The position numbers were made by a program, and so were the translations under genes. A stretch of 53,185 nucleotides of DNA from Bacteroidota bacterium (GTDB lineage: Bacteria; Bacteroidota; Ignavibacteria; Kapaibacteriales; UBA2268), in NCBI GenBank assembly GCA_022707965.1, contig JAKIZO010000012.1, positions 1 through 53,185 of the forward strand, written 5' to 3'. Below are positions 20,629-29,724 of this stretch, piece after piece. The stretch's first letter is position 1, and every line of letters begins with the position of its first letter. The notes beneath the pieces were generated by a model that worked only from the letters and a program-made list of their open reading frames with translations, ran no database searches and was not told where the DNA came from.

Positions 20629-21816
20629 TTGAAGCAAATAACCCGAGCAGTGTGGATATTGTCGATAGTAAGTCTTTTTACAGACATAGCAAGCGAAATG
20701 CTATATCCCGTTCTGCCGATATATCTCAAAACAATTGGATTTTCAATTTTATTTATTGGGATATTGGAAGGAATAGCCGAAGCAACCGCCGGACTTAGCA
20801 AAGGCTATTTCGGGAAGCTCTCGGACGTTACAGGAAAGAGAGTGCCATTTGTTCGGCTGGGGTATGCATTGAGTGCTGTATCGAAGCCGATGCTGGTAAT
20901 GCTTGCACATCCGCTGTGGGTGTTTTTTTCGAGGACGCTGGATAGATTTGGCAAGGGGCTTCGCACAGGTGCAAGAGATGCTTTGCTTTCGGACGAAGCA
21001 ACTCCCGAAACAAAAGGCAAAGTGTTCGGGTTCCATCGTTCGATGGACACTCTGGGTGCGGTAATTGGATCACTATTAGCATTAATTTATCTTTATTTTT
21101 ATCCGCAGGACTACGTTACTTTATTTTATCTGGCATTTATTCCTGGAATTATCACTATACTTTTTGCATTTTTTCTTAAAGACAAGCAAAGAACCATTGA
21201 AAAAAGTCAGGGAAAAACAAGCTTTCTCTCGTTTATAAAGTATTGGAAACAAAGCCCGAAAATATACAGAAAAATTGTCGTTGGATTGCTTCTATTTACA
21301 CTGTTCAATAGTTCTGATGTGTTCTTGCTGCTAAAAGCAAAGCAAGCAGGACTGGACGACGCCAAAGTAATCGGCACTTATATTTTTTATAACTTAATTT
21401 ATGCAATTTTCTCGTTTCCGCTTGGGATAATAGCAGACAAGTTTGGACTTAAACGAATTTTAATTCTTGGCTTGCTAATTTATTCGGCTGTATATTTTGG
21501 TTTTGCGTTGAATAATAATTTATATGTATTCTATGGGTTGTTCTTTCTTTATGGAATTTATGCAGCAGCAACGGAAGGAATATCGAAGGCGTGGCTATCG
21601 AACGTCACGGACAAGAAAGATACAGCGACGGCAATAGGTTCCTTTTCGGCATTTCAGAGTATTTGCACAATGCTTTCAAGCACAATAGCAGGAATTTTGT
21701 GGTATAAATTCGGCAGTGCAACTACATTTTTCGCAACGGGAAGCGTTGCGTTGATAGTATCGTTGTATTTCGCAATCGTAGTCAAATCAAATAGAAAAGA
21801 AATCCAAACTCAATAA
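20629..21816 (+). CDS. Major facilitator superfamily transporter
   Basis: This 395-residue inner-membrane protein has about twelve hydrophobic segments in two halves, the MFS plan. The first half holds the conserved cytoplasmic loop GYFGKLSDVTGKRVPFVRLGY, resembling MFS motif A, and RTLDRFGKGLRTGARDALLSDE between later helices. The second half repeats the pattern at GIIADKFGLKRILILG. The opening SLFTDIASEMLYPVLPIYLK is typical of a subfamily I cannot tie to a substrate. The start is a TTG because the frame is closed by a stop at 20596 and no ATG is available; its ribosome binding site is weak. Confidence 0.85.
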   Translation: MKQITRAVWILSIVSLFTDIASEMLYPVLPIYLKTIGFSILFIGILEGIAEATAGLSKGYFGKLSDVTGKRVPFVRLGYALSAVSKPMLVMLAHPLWVFFSRTLDRFGKGLRTGARDALLSDEATPETKGKVFGFHRSMDTLGAVIGSLLALIYLYFYPQDYVTLFYLAFIPGIITILFAFFLKDKQRTIEKSQGKTSFLSFIKYWKQSPKIYRKIVVGLLLFTLFNSSDVFLLLKAKQAGLDDAKVIGTYIFYNLIYAIFSFPLGIIADKFGLKRILILGLLIYSAVYFGFALNNNLYVFYGLFFLYGIYAAATEGISKAWLSNVTDKKDTATAIGSFSAFQSICTMLSSTIAGILWYKFGSATTFFATGSVALIVSLYFAIVVKSNRKEIQTQ

Positions 21817-21834
21817 ACTTTTTCTACTATTATG

Positions 21835-21865
21835 TTTGCTAATCATCAAAAAATCTTTATTTTTG
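21835..21865 (+). promoter_or_regulatory. Bacteroidota-type promoter upstream of the adenosine-kinase-like operon
   Basis: TTTG at 21835-21838, a 19-nt spacer, and TATTTTTG at 21858-21865 match the TTTG/TAnnTTTG pattern. The box is 29 bp before the ATG of the first gene in a four-gene overlapping unit. Confidence 0.6.
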
Positions 21866-21894
21866 CTTAATTATATATAACGTTTGGATTTACT

Positions 21895-22887
21895 ATGAAA
21901 GATATTCAACTATTTGGGTTGGGCAACGGTCTTGTTGATATTCAATATGAAGTAGAGGAAGCCGAACTTGCAGAATTAGGGTTGAAGAAGGGCGAAATGC
22001 GGCTTGTCGAAAGCGAAAAGCAGAGGGAATTGCTCGAAAAGTATTCACACCACAAGTTCAATAGATGTAGCGGTGGAGCAGCAGCAAACACTATAATTTG
22101 CTTTTCGCAGCTGGGCGGCAAAGCTGCTTACTCAACAGTTTTGGGGAAGGACGAGTTCGGTCAATTTTATGCAAATGAATTTATAGAATTAGGGATTGAG
22201 CTCAAAGCTGAGATGCTGGACAATTATCCAACAGGCACTTGCTTTGTGTTTATCACACCCGACAGCGAACGCACTATGCACACTTCGCTTGGTGCAACTG
22301 CATTTTTCGGCAAGCATAATATCGACGAAGCGGTAATTTCGCGCTCCCAATGGATTTATGCCGAAGGATATAAATTTACGGCAAAAAGCAGCACCGATGC
22401 ATTATTCTATTCCGTAGAATTAGCAAAAAAGCACGGCACAAAGATTTCGCTAACATTCTCTGATGTTTTTATTATAGACAGTTTTCGCGAAAACTTGCAA
22501 AAGGTAGTAAATCAATCCGACCTTGTTTTCTGCAACGAGAACGAAGCACTTCGCTACACGGGCAAGCAGAATGTGGAAGATGCCGTCGATGAATTAAGCC
22601 GCGAGTGCCCAAATGTCGTTGTAACGCTTGGTGGGAACGGCTCCATTGTTAAATGGGAAGGCAATATTTACAGGATACCGTCCTATCCCGCAAAGCCAGT
22701 TGACACAACCGGTGCGGGCGATTGCTTCGCAGGTGGTTTTATGTATGGCATTATCACAACGGGCAATCCCGTTGTTGCCGGACACATTGCTTCGGCAGTA
22801 GGGGCTCGCGTTGTCTCTCAAATGGGTGCTCGAATTTCGGGCGATTTAAAAGAACTTCGTGATGAAATTTTATCGAAAATAAAATGA
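21895..22887 (+). CDS. PfkB-family carbohydrate kinase, adenosine-kinase-like
   Basis: This 330-residue ribokinase/PfkB kinase has GLGNGLVDIQYEV at the start and the substrate-site run CSGGAAANTIICFSQLGGKA. The middle signature FCNENEALRYTG is followed by the catalytic anion hole DTTGAGDCFAGGFMYG, with its base aspartate. Overall it looks most like the bacterial adenosine/sugar kinase group, so purine nucleoside salvage is the leading guess. The next gene starts within its stop codon (4-bp ATGA overlap). Ribose or another sugar remains possible. Confidence 0.82.
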   Translation: MKDIQLFGLGNGLVDIQYEVEEAELAELGLKKGEMRLVESEKQRELLEKYSHHKFNRCSGGAAANTIICFSQLGGKAAYSTVLGKDEFGQFYANEFIELGIELKAEMLDNYPTGTCFVFITPDSERTMHTSLGATAFFGKHNIDEAVISRSQWIYAEGYKFTAKSSTDALFYSVELAKKHGTKISLTFSDVFIIDSFRENLQKVVNQSDLVFCNENEALRYTGKQNVEDAVDELSRECPNVVVTLGGNGSIVKWEGNIYRIPSYPAKPVDTTGAGDCFAGGFMYGIITTGNPVVAGHIASAVGARVVSQMGARISGDLKELRDEILSKIK

Positions 22888-24212
22888 GAAAATTAGTAAG
22901 CGTTGTTTTGTTTTTAGTTGTTATCTGTGAATTAGCATATTCTCAAAGCGGGATACGTTTTCCCGAATTGTCCCGACGATTGGAGAACTATTTCAACAAA
23001 GAAATGATACAGGATTTGCAAAGGGAATTTCCGCAGGGGAGCGATTATACAATTTGGGGCTGGGATGTAGGCGATTTTTCGGGCGACGGGGTGCCGGATG
23101 CGGCTTTCTCGGTTAGAATTTCCGGGCAGCGCGGACGAATAATGCAAGTGTATTTGTTTGTCGATATTGATGGTTATTTTGTCAAAGCCGGGCAATTTGC
23201 TTACGAGTTCGTTGAGTTGCCGCTTGAAATTGGGGTTGTCATCAGAGACAACGCTTGCTATGTTACCCAAAAGCATAAGCAGTTCAATTGGTTAATTCGC
23301 GGTTATCGCTTTGATAATGGTGCTTTGATTATGCTGGACGAATTTACAACTGAAAGAATAGGTGAATATACTTACGAATCTTATAAAAATTATCAGAATT
23401 TGCAGAATACTGAAAAATTTATAGTTACAAACACGGGTAAAACACGCCTTTTTGCTGAATACACAACAATTCCGTCATATAGACGAGGTCACCAGATATA
23501 CAAAGGTTATAGTTCAGAAGTCAAAATTGATAATATCAATTTCGTTCCGAAAGGTGCTTTCTGGTGGGGCGGTGGTGAAGATTTGTCCTTTTCGGTAAGT
23601 TCTGCCTGGGACGAAACATATTTATATATGACAGTGAAAGTGAAAGACGACAAGATTGTTCCGCAAAATTGCGACACCTGTATTTGCGATTATGTGGAAG
23701 TTTGGTTCGACGTCAATACAGATGGAAGCAATCGATTTGCTGATTTGAAAGGAAACAAAGTAACGTTCAAAGAAAATATCGAAGGTGGTATATTTAACAT
23801 TAAAATTTATCCTGGAAACTTTCTGGATAGAACAGCATCGGTAAAGGTAAGCACAACAGACGAATTAGAACCATATCAGAAAATTGCGGCACACGACATA
23901 ATGGCTATTTCGGACATTCAGGATACGATGTATTTGGTGCGTTTCAGAGTTCCCTTTGCTTTTTTGGGGATACAGGGCAATCCCGTTGAGGCGGGGAAAT
24001 TAATCGAATTCGGCTGCACAGTATCGGTTCACGATTACGACAATGAGTTCCGACCTGAGGAATACACACGCAAAAACAGTTCAGTCTTCGACCCACAAAA
24101 TCCTGCTACCTACGGTTCAATAGTTCTTGTGCCAGACGATATGTGGTATGGCTCGTCGAAAAACATATTTTTAGAGGACATACTTAAAACGCTTGTAGAA
24201 TATGGCTTCTAA
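22884..24212 (+). CDS. Secreted protein with CBM9-like C-terminal region
   Basis: A signal peptide (LVSVVLFLVVICELAYSQ) opens this 442-residue exported protein. Residues about 50-180 contain IWGWDVGDFSGDGVPDAAFS, an FG-GAP/VCBS-like calcium-type loop (DFSGDGVPD). The C-terminal half (about 215-430) has SSAWDETYLYMTVKVKDDKI and DYVEVWFDVNTDGSNRF, a pattern typical of CBM9-like sugar-binding domains, with LVRFRVPFAFLGI later. No catalytic site is recognised. It overlaps the kinase gene by 4 bp and the atpZ-like gene by 11 bp, odd partners for a secreted protein, so the shared operon may reflect expression rather than pathway. Confidence 0.7.
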   Translation: MRKLVSVVLFLVVICELAYSQSGIRFPELSRRLENYFNKEMIQDLQREFPQGSDYTIWGWDVGDFSGDGVPDAAFSVRISGQRGRIMQVYLFVDIDGYFVKAGQFAYEFVELPLEIGVVIRDNACYVTQKHKQFNWLIRGYRFDNGALIMLDEFTTERIGEYTYESYKNYQNLQNTEKFIVTNTGKTRLFAEYTTIPSYRRGHQIYKGYSSEVKIDNINFVPKGAFWWGGGEDLSFSVSSAWDETYLYMTVKVKDDKIVPQNCDTCICDYVEVWFDVNTDGSNRFADLKGNKVTFKENIEGGIFNIKIYPGNFLDRTASVKVSTTDELEPYQKIAAHDIMAISDIQDTMYLVRFRVPFAFLGIQGNPVEAGKLIEFGCTVSVHDYDNEFRPEEYTRKNSSVFDPQNPATYGSIVLVPDDMWYGSSKNIFLEDILKTLVEYGF

Positions 24213-24435
24213 AAACAAAACAAAAGTTAGGGAAGCACTATTCAGCTCCATAAGAGAGATGGCACCATTTATGAATTTAGGTATGCAGATGGCTATTCCC
24301 GTTGTTCTATTTACTTTGCTTGGATGGTGGATAGATAGCAAAAACAACACTTCCCCACTTTTTATTTTGTTATTTGCTGCGATTGGTGTATTTGCTGCAT
24401 TTTATTATTTCTTCAAGGCTATTAAGAAAAAATGA
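24202..24435 (+). CDS. atpZ: AtpZ/AtpI-like small membrane protein
   Basis: A 77-residue protein with two membrane helices. Helix 1 contains GMQMAIPVVLFTLLGWWID and helix 2 contains LFILLFAAIGVFAAFYYFFK, with a basic end. This is the pattern of AtpZ/AtpI family proteins, which accompany Fo ATP synthase genes and are implicated in rotor assembly or Mg/Ca transport. Its start lies inside the preceding secreted-protein gene (11-bp overlap) and the next gene overlaps its stop by 4 bp. No Fo genes are in the window. Confidence 0.75.
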   Translation: MASKNKTKVREALFSSIREMAPFMNLGMQMAIPVVLFTLLGWWIDSKNNTSPLFILLFAAIGVFAAFYYFFKAIKKK

Positions 24436-25016
24436 GCGAAGGATATATTAAATACAATACAATTTGCATCGGGAACGAATATCCCACGGCAATAGAAATA
24501 GTCGACTTGCAGTTTTTGCGTAACGAGCTAAAAATCAACAATTTAATTGGTATGCTACCGAACGGAATTGGTTACGGCAACGTTAGCAAAAAATGGTATG
24601 ATAAGTTTATCGTAAGCGGCTCGCAAACGGGTGGCGAGGCAATTCTCAATTGTAGCGATTTTGCTATTATTCACGATTACGATATTATGAAAAATACATT
24701 AGTTTATAGCGGGGTTCGCCCACCTTCATCTGAGGCAATTACTCATCTTGCAATTTATGAAGCAAAACCGAAAACAAAGTTTGTCGCGCACCTGCATAAT
24801 AAAGAGATTTGGGAAGAATTAATCAGAAATGGTCAAAAAACCAGCGGTTCCGCCGAATATGGGACTGTGGAAATTGCCCTTGAAGCAAAAGAATACGTCT
24901 CAGGACTTCCTGATGGCATTGGAATTTTCGCTCTGAGCGGACACGAGGACGGAATTATTGCTTTTTCAGATGAGTTGAAATCGATTATTTTGCTAATTCA
25001 CAGATATATTAAGTAA
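24432..25016 (+). CDS. Class II aldolase/adducin family protein
   Basis: This 194-residue protein has the class II aldolase/adducin layout. GYGNVSKKWYDKFIVSGSQTGG is the phosphate-binding region. SSEAITHLAIYEAKP supplies the expected glutamate and AHLHN supplies the paired metal histidines. SGHEDG supplies a third histidine near the C terminus. It may be an aldolase on a sugar phosphate, a dehydratase of the methylthioribulose-phosphate type, or an epimerase; the residues do not decide. It begins in the stop codon of the atpZ-like gene (ATGA) and its 3' end overlaps the convergent CheA-like gene by 24 bp. Confidence 0.8.
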   Translation: MSEGYIKYNTICIGNEYPTAIEIVDLQFLRNELKINNLIGMLPNGIGYGNVSKKWYDKFIVSGSQTGGEAILNCSDFAIIHDYDIMKNTLVYSGVRPPSSEAITHLAIYEAKPKTKFVAHLHNKEIWEELIRNGQKTSGSAEYGTVEIALEAKEYVSGLPDGIGIFALSGHEDGIIAFSDELKSIILLIHRYIK

Positions 25017-27080
25017 TTTCTGCACATCGATTATCATTACAGGTTTGTTGTTGTAAACAGACGAAGCTGCAATAAACGGGGTTACGCTAACGAGTTTATT
25101 TGCGGGAGTGGGAACAAGTTCGGCTTCGCCAACAAATTTGTCGAAAATCAAAGCAATATTACCATTAAAATCGTTCACCAAAAGAACGGGTTTATTTTTG
25201 CCAATGTATTCTGCTTCAACACCAAGAATTTTTCGCATATCGATTGATTTAGCATTAGAGTGCTGCTTGTGGAAAGTTTTTTCGTCTATAAGTGCTTCGC
25301 AATTAAGCAGTTGCACTGCGTAGAGATTGCCTGCAACCTCGAAAACAAGCGATTTCAGCAAGACATAATTCATATTGAATGAAATTGAAAGTTTCGTCCC
25401 GAAATTTGGTTCAGAACTAATATCAATTCGACCGCTGTTGTTGCTAATTAGATTAATTAGCCCTTCAAGGCGAGCCGAAATAGCAGAAGCATCGACGCCT
25501 TTGCCATCATCAATTATCTCAATAAGAAGTTTGCTGCTCAAAGTACGAGCAGAAAGAGATATTTCGGCTACTTCGGGCTTTCCTTTTCGCAGGTTGGGTG
25601 GTTCGATATTGTTGATAATAATATCCCGAAGCAATTGAGGTAGTAAAATTTCAAGCAATGTGTATAATTCAGAACCAACTCGAACAAAGCGACCTGTAAT
25701 TTTCAGGTTAACATTCTTGCTCGAATAACGGGCTAAATCGTTTGCAAGTTCGTTGTATCCACGAACGACATCGCCAAAAGCAACTGAACGAAAATTATAA
25801 AGACCATTGTAGATTGTATTAATCCGATTTTTTATGTTTTGCAGAAATTCGTCTGCTGTGGCGAAATGAAAATCGAGTTGAGAGATAATTTCTTCAAGCT
25901 TTTTCGCATTATTCATAGCAATTTCGGTAAGAACTTCTGTATTGGTGATATTATACAGTATATTATTATTGTCGAGCTGGATTTGACGAATGAGCGATTT
26001 CAGAGATTTGAGATTATTAATCGAGCTGGAAATTGGGACAATGTTTGAAATAATATTAATTGTAGCATCGAGCAAGCGATTGTATTTGGAATAATCATTG
26101 AGCTGGGACGATTTGTAACCGAAATAATAGAGCTTTCCATCGGAAGCAGCATCGGAAGAAGCACCGACAGTGCTAATGAGCGGGACAATTTCATCGCTTG
26201 CTAATTTAGCAGAAGGTGTCGGTTGCAAATGTTCCTGTTCGGTAAGGAAGGAACGCAGAAAATCAGAGTAAGTGTCGATATAGTCGCTGTAATCCTTGAT
26301 TTTGTCTATAATTGCGATGGCACTTGTTGCGGCAATTTCTTTGAACAATCGATTGCAGCTGAGCAGTAAATCCATCTGATATGGATTAATCGGGACATTG
26401 TTCTCTGCAAGGAAGCGGATAAAATCACCCATAGCGTCGGCAAGGTCGAAGGCTTTCGATACGCCCGCACTTATTGCCGCACCTTTGATTGTGTTCAGAG
26501 CTTGCGAAATTGGGACTACATCAATTGCTTCTTTCTGCGTTTCAGATTGTTCCAGAACTTGTTCGATAGTGCTAACTGAACGGACAATTGCATACTTGAA
26601 CTTTTCTAGCAAAATACCTTTGCTTTGTTGTTCGTCCGAAGTTGTTTCAGATTTTACAACTGTGGATTGGACTTTTTTAATTCTTTGTGGTGCTGCAATA
26701 GATTGCAATTCGGCAGCAATTTCACTGATAATCGCAAATTCCGAATTAAGCAATTCAAGAATTTCGTAAGCGGAAAACTGTATAATTGAGTAGTAGAAAT
26801 CATTTGCTCGCAATATTAAATCAATATCGTTCGGGAGGAGGTCTAATCGGTTTTCTTTTGCAAGCGAAACCACTTTTAGCATTGCATCAGCAATGATAGC
26901 GGCATTATCAACCGACAATTTTTTAGCGGAAAGTCTGATTTGATTGATAGAATTGGCTGTGTTTGCGAGTAGTTCCGCAATGCGATATTTTTCGTAATCG
27001 AGCAGGCAGGTTTCGATTATATCGCAATGACGGCGACAAGTCTCCTTGAAATTTTCTATATGTTGCTCAATATTACTCAA
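24993..27080 (-). CDS. CheA-like protein with degenerate Hpt and kinase sites
   Basis: The 695-residue protein follows the CheA plan: Hpt-like helical regions (about 1-115 and 155-260), a helical dimerisation-like region (about 325-400), a HATPase-like domain (about 435-568) and a CheW-like domain (about 573-690). The phospho-accepting histidine is absent from both Hpt regions: LNTIKG has Asn196 where CheA has His, and ANSINQ has Asn43. In the HATPase N box, HLLRNAIDHG is replaced by QLLRDIIINN, losing the Mg-binding asparagine (Asp486). DDGKGVD at 524-530 survives, but the Gly-rich G2 box is not visible. The start appears to be TTG. It overlaps the CheW-like gene by 8 bp. A pseudokinase is inferred. 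Confidence 0.75.
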   Translation of the reverse strand: MSNIEQHIENFKETCRRHCDIIETCLLDYEKYRIAELLANTANSINQIRLSAKKLSVDNAAIIADAMLKVVSLAKENRLDLLPNDIDLILRANDFYYSIIQFSAYEILELLNSEFAIISEIAAELQSIAAPQRIKKVQSTVVKSETTSDEQQSKGILLEKFKYAIVRSVSTIEQVLEQSETQKEAIDVVPISQALNTIKGAAISAGVSKAFDLADAMGDFIRFLAENNVPINPYQMDLLLSCNRLFKEIAATSAIAIIDKIKDYSDYIDTYSDFLRSFLTEQEHLQPTPSAKLASDEIVPLISTVGASSDAASDGKLYYFGYKSSQLNDYSKYNRLLDATINIISNIVPISSSINNLKSLKSLIRQIQLDNNNILYNITNTEVLTEIAMNNAKKLEEIISQLDFHFATADEFLQNIKNRINTIYNGLYNFRSVAFGDVVRGYNELANDLARYSSKNVNLKITGRFVRVGSELYTLLEILLPQLLRDIIINNIEPPNLRKGKPEVAEISLSARTLSSKLLIEIIDDGKGVDASAISARLEGLINLISNNSGRIDISSEPNFGTKLSISFNMNYVLLKSLVFEVAGNLYAVQLLNCEALIDEKTFHKQHSNAKSIDMRKILGVEAEYIGKNKPVLLVNDFNGNIALIFDKFVGEAELVPTPANKLVSVTPFIAASSVYNNKPVMIIDVQKLLNISVN

Positions 27081-27591
27081 ATTCCAATTCTCTAATTAAT
27101 TCAAATATCATTTCGATATTTAGAAAATAGTAGTCTCTTTGCTGAATTTTAAGAGTGCTGAAAAGCGAAGCATCGATTGACGAGAACGCATTGTGTGCAA
27201 ACGGGAAACGCACGAAATCTGCTTCTATTCCAAATCGGAAAGCCCCATCGCTGAAAATTATTGTGCAGAACGGTTCGCCACTGCTGCGGAAATTGCCCAA
27301 TTGCGGCAAATCAACTACTGGAAGTATGGTCCCTTCGTATGCAATTAGCCCCGAAATCCATTTAGGAAAACTTTGATTTGTGTATTTCTCTCGACTTGGA
27401 ATAACTATTTCGACGAATTTGCTATTAGCAACAAAGTTAATATTGCCAATTTTGAATGGCAAGAGGGAAACTTTTCTATTTAGACTGCTTAAATGCGATT
27501 GCTCGAAATACTTATTCGCTGAAAGGTCGGACTTGAAAAAGTCGTTATCAGTAAATCTTCTTTTGTAATATTTTATTTTGCGGACAGCCAT
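27073..27591 (-). CDS. CheW-like adaptor protein
   Basis: A 172-residue protein in which residues about 40-172 match the CheW fold: LLPFKIGNINFVANSKFVEIV, then WISGLIAYEGTILPVVDLPQLG (the ISGLxxxxGxxxPVVDL hallmark), then TIIFSDGAFRFGIEADFVRF. The first 40 residues are a basic extension not found in minimal CheW. In canonical chemosensory arrays CheW links receptors to CheA. Its ATG overlaps the stop of the receptor-like gene by one base (TAATG) and its end overlaps the CheA-like gene by 8 bp, so the three are translated as a unit. Confidence 0.8.
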   Translation of the reverse strand: MAVRKIKYYKRRFTDNDFFKSDLSANKYFEQSHLSSLNRKVSLLPFKIGNINFVANSKFVEIVIPSREKYTNQSFPKWISGLIAYEGTILPVVDLPQLGNFRSSGEPFCTIIFSDGAFRFGIEADFVRFPFAHNAFSSIDASLFSTLKIQQRDYYFLNIEMIFELIRELEFE

Positions 27592-29546
27592 TATATGCTC
27601 TCGGAAATATTAATCAATTCTTCGATAATTCCATCAAGTTTAGCAAGGTCGCTTTTTGCTGTTTCAGTATTTTTCAGAATGTTGCGAAATTCATCGACCA
27701 CGTTATCAAATTTGTTCGAAATAGAAGCAATCCGTTCGTTGAATTTTGAGTATTCAAGAAGCATTTTTGCAATATCAGATTGGGTTGGGGTGTTTTCGAG
27801 AACTATTTCGATAGTTTCGAGGTCGTTGCTACAAGCGTATATTGCATTGCGAGCTTCGGTAGCAAGATAGTAAAGTTGGTCTTGTGAGTTAAGCAAATTT
27901 TCGGAAATTTTTTTGATTTCAGTAGATAATAATTCCATTTTGCTTGAACTTGCTTTCTCGGCAAAGATTGAGGAATTTACAGCAATAAGATATGTATGGT
28001 CTGATATTTTTTTCAAAACGTTCAGTTCAGAAAAGATTTTATCGAGTTTATCTGTCAGAAGTTTTGCTTTGGTGCGAATGGTGGTTGCTTTTTGCCTGAT
28101 TTTCTCTTTTGCCGAATTGTGGTCGAATCTGGAAGAGATTTCGGCGGGTGTTTCCCAGCGTGAAAGTTCTTGTGCGGTGGTTGCAAGCTGGGTAATTTTA
28201 ACAGTGAGGTCGGCAATACTCTCAATCGTGTTTTCGTAGGCAAGTTCGGCTTTTTGCTTCAACTTCCCGATTTTATCGGCTACGGAAAGCAGGCGATTAA
28301 TTTTAGTATCAATGATATCCTGCAAATCCGATTTATCCTGTTGCAAATCGTAAATAGTCTTATTTACTCTGTTTAGCGTCTTAATTAACTCATCTCTTGC
28401 AATTTCACCTTTGAATGATTTTTCTATTACTTCGTTTTCAAATTCACGGCTTTTGCCTTCGGCAACGAAGTTCAGCAATTTCAGAAAATTCTGCTCTTTT
28501 TCGTTCACTTTTCGGGCAAATTCGTCCGAAGCACGCACAGAATAGAAAACAAGCAACACCGCAACAAGAATAGCAACAGCAAGAACCAATTTCAGTCCAT
28601 TTGCACGCAAGCCCGACGGCATAATTTTGGGTTGTAGCGTGAAATCAATCAATACCAACAGGTTCAATTTACCTGAATATACTGCCGAACGCCCCCAATC
28701 AAAGTCGGATGTCTGGAAATCTTTGTTATCGAGGTGTAAACTATCAGCCCACAGCAAAGTGCTTTTGCGAGGTGCCGCGCCAACCGACAGAATTACATTT
28801 TTCGAGAAGGCGTCGTAATAAGCAACGTTATAATTTAGTTTTGAAATATTGAAATCGATTATTCCCGAAAGTTTATTAAGAATGCCCATCATTCCGATAA
28901 TTTTGCCCTGACGGTTGATTATTCGGCGAAAAGTGATGGAATAAATGCTTTCGTTAATGCTTTGCAACACTGTAAAACTTTGACCTTTGAATATTTTTTC
29001 AATCAGAATTGCAGCAGTTTGATTTTTTTCGGGGCTAATCAAGTTAAGTTTGAAATTATCAGGAAGGTAGTAGAATGTGTGATTTACGAGGAACATATCG
29101 CCGCTTTCGCCAATTCTCTGATATAAGAGAATATCGCAGCCCGCAATTGATTTCAAGGATTGCAAAAATGGGTGAATTTTGTTTCTTTCGTTTCTGCTTA
29201 AATTGATATTGCCAAAGTATAGAGAAGGAATGCTTTCGTAATACATTTTTTCAAAGGGGATATCGGGAAAAAGTCGCCATCCTGAACCCTGCTTCAAATT
29301 TGCGTCAATAGCATAAGCGGCTTTTTCGAAGTTAGTCGAAACATTTTGCTCAATGAATTTGCAAAGCAAGTCCGCTGTTTTGCTAATTTGCTGGGAAACT
29401 TTTGTTTGCTCGGAACTTTGCTCGCTTGGCAAATTGCTCGAAAGAGCATAAATCCCGATTGCCATTATAATTCCGAAAAGGACTACACCCCCGAAATTTG
29501 CTTTAAGTAGCGTTCGCAAAAAATATTTTTTTTCTTCGAAATTCAA
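27591..29546 (-). CDS. MCP-like receptor with divergent signalling tip
   Basis: This 651-residue protein has a membrane helix at about 17-35, a large periplasmic sensor region to about 305 that looks Cache-like (IYSITFRRIINRQGKIIGMMGIL is a typical late strand pair), a second helix at about 318-336, and a long helical cytoplasmic part. The hairpin-tip region (about 514-550, DHTYLIAVNSSIFAEKAS) aligns with the MCP consensus QTNLLALNAAIEAARA. It has lost conserved tip residues (the Asn of NLLALN, the Glu of AAIEAA, and the following GRGFAVVA stretch). The start seems to be TTG with GGAG upstream. It leads a three-gene operon. The ligand is unknown. Confidence 0.75.
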   Translation of the reverse strand: MNFEEKKYFLRTLLKANFGGVVLFGIIMAIGIYALSSNLPSEQSSEQTKVSQQISKTADLLCKFIEQNVSTNFEKAAYAIDANLKQGSGWRLFPDIPFEKMYYESIPSLYFGNINLSRNERNKIHPFLQSLKSIAGCDILLYQRIGESGDMFLVNHTFYYLPDNFKLNLISPEKNQTAAILIEKIFKGQSFTVLQSINESIYSITFRRIINRQGKIIGMMGILNKLSGIIDFNISKLNYNVAYYDAFSKNVILSVGAAPRKSTLLWADSLHLDNKDFQTSDFDWGRSAVYSGKLNLLVLIDFTLQPKIMPSGLRANGLKLVLAVAILVAVLLVFYSVRASDEFARKVNEKEQNFLKLLNFVAEGKSREFENEVIEKSFKGEIARDELIKTLNRVNKTIYDLQQDKSDLQDIIDTKINRLLSVADKIGKLKQKAELAYENTIESIADLTVKITQLATTAQELSRWETPAEISSRFDHNSAKEKIRQKATTIRTKAKLLTDKLDKIFSELNVLKKISDHTYLIAVNSSIFAEKASSSKMELLSTEIKKISENLLNSQDQLYYLATEARNAIYACSNDLETIEIVLENTPTQSDIAKMLLEYSKFNERIASISNKFDNVVDEFRNILKNTETAKSDLAKLDGIIEELINISESI

Positions 29547-29724
29547 TTTAATTTCGCTCCGTATTTATCAACAAATGATACATCAAATTTCTTGCCAAAA
29601 AAATTGCAACACATAAGTTACTGTATTTCAGCAATTTACAGCGACGAATGTTTTATACATTTATAGGTAAATTATAATGATTTATTTTTAATTTTGTAAA
29701 AGAGGAAAATAGAAACGGTGTTCG

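Noticed and set aside
29641..29700. Promoter before the activase gene
   Set aside because: A TAATTTTG box is present at 29689-29696, but no TTTG lies at the right distance upstream, so it was not listed as a feature.
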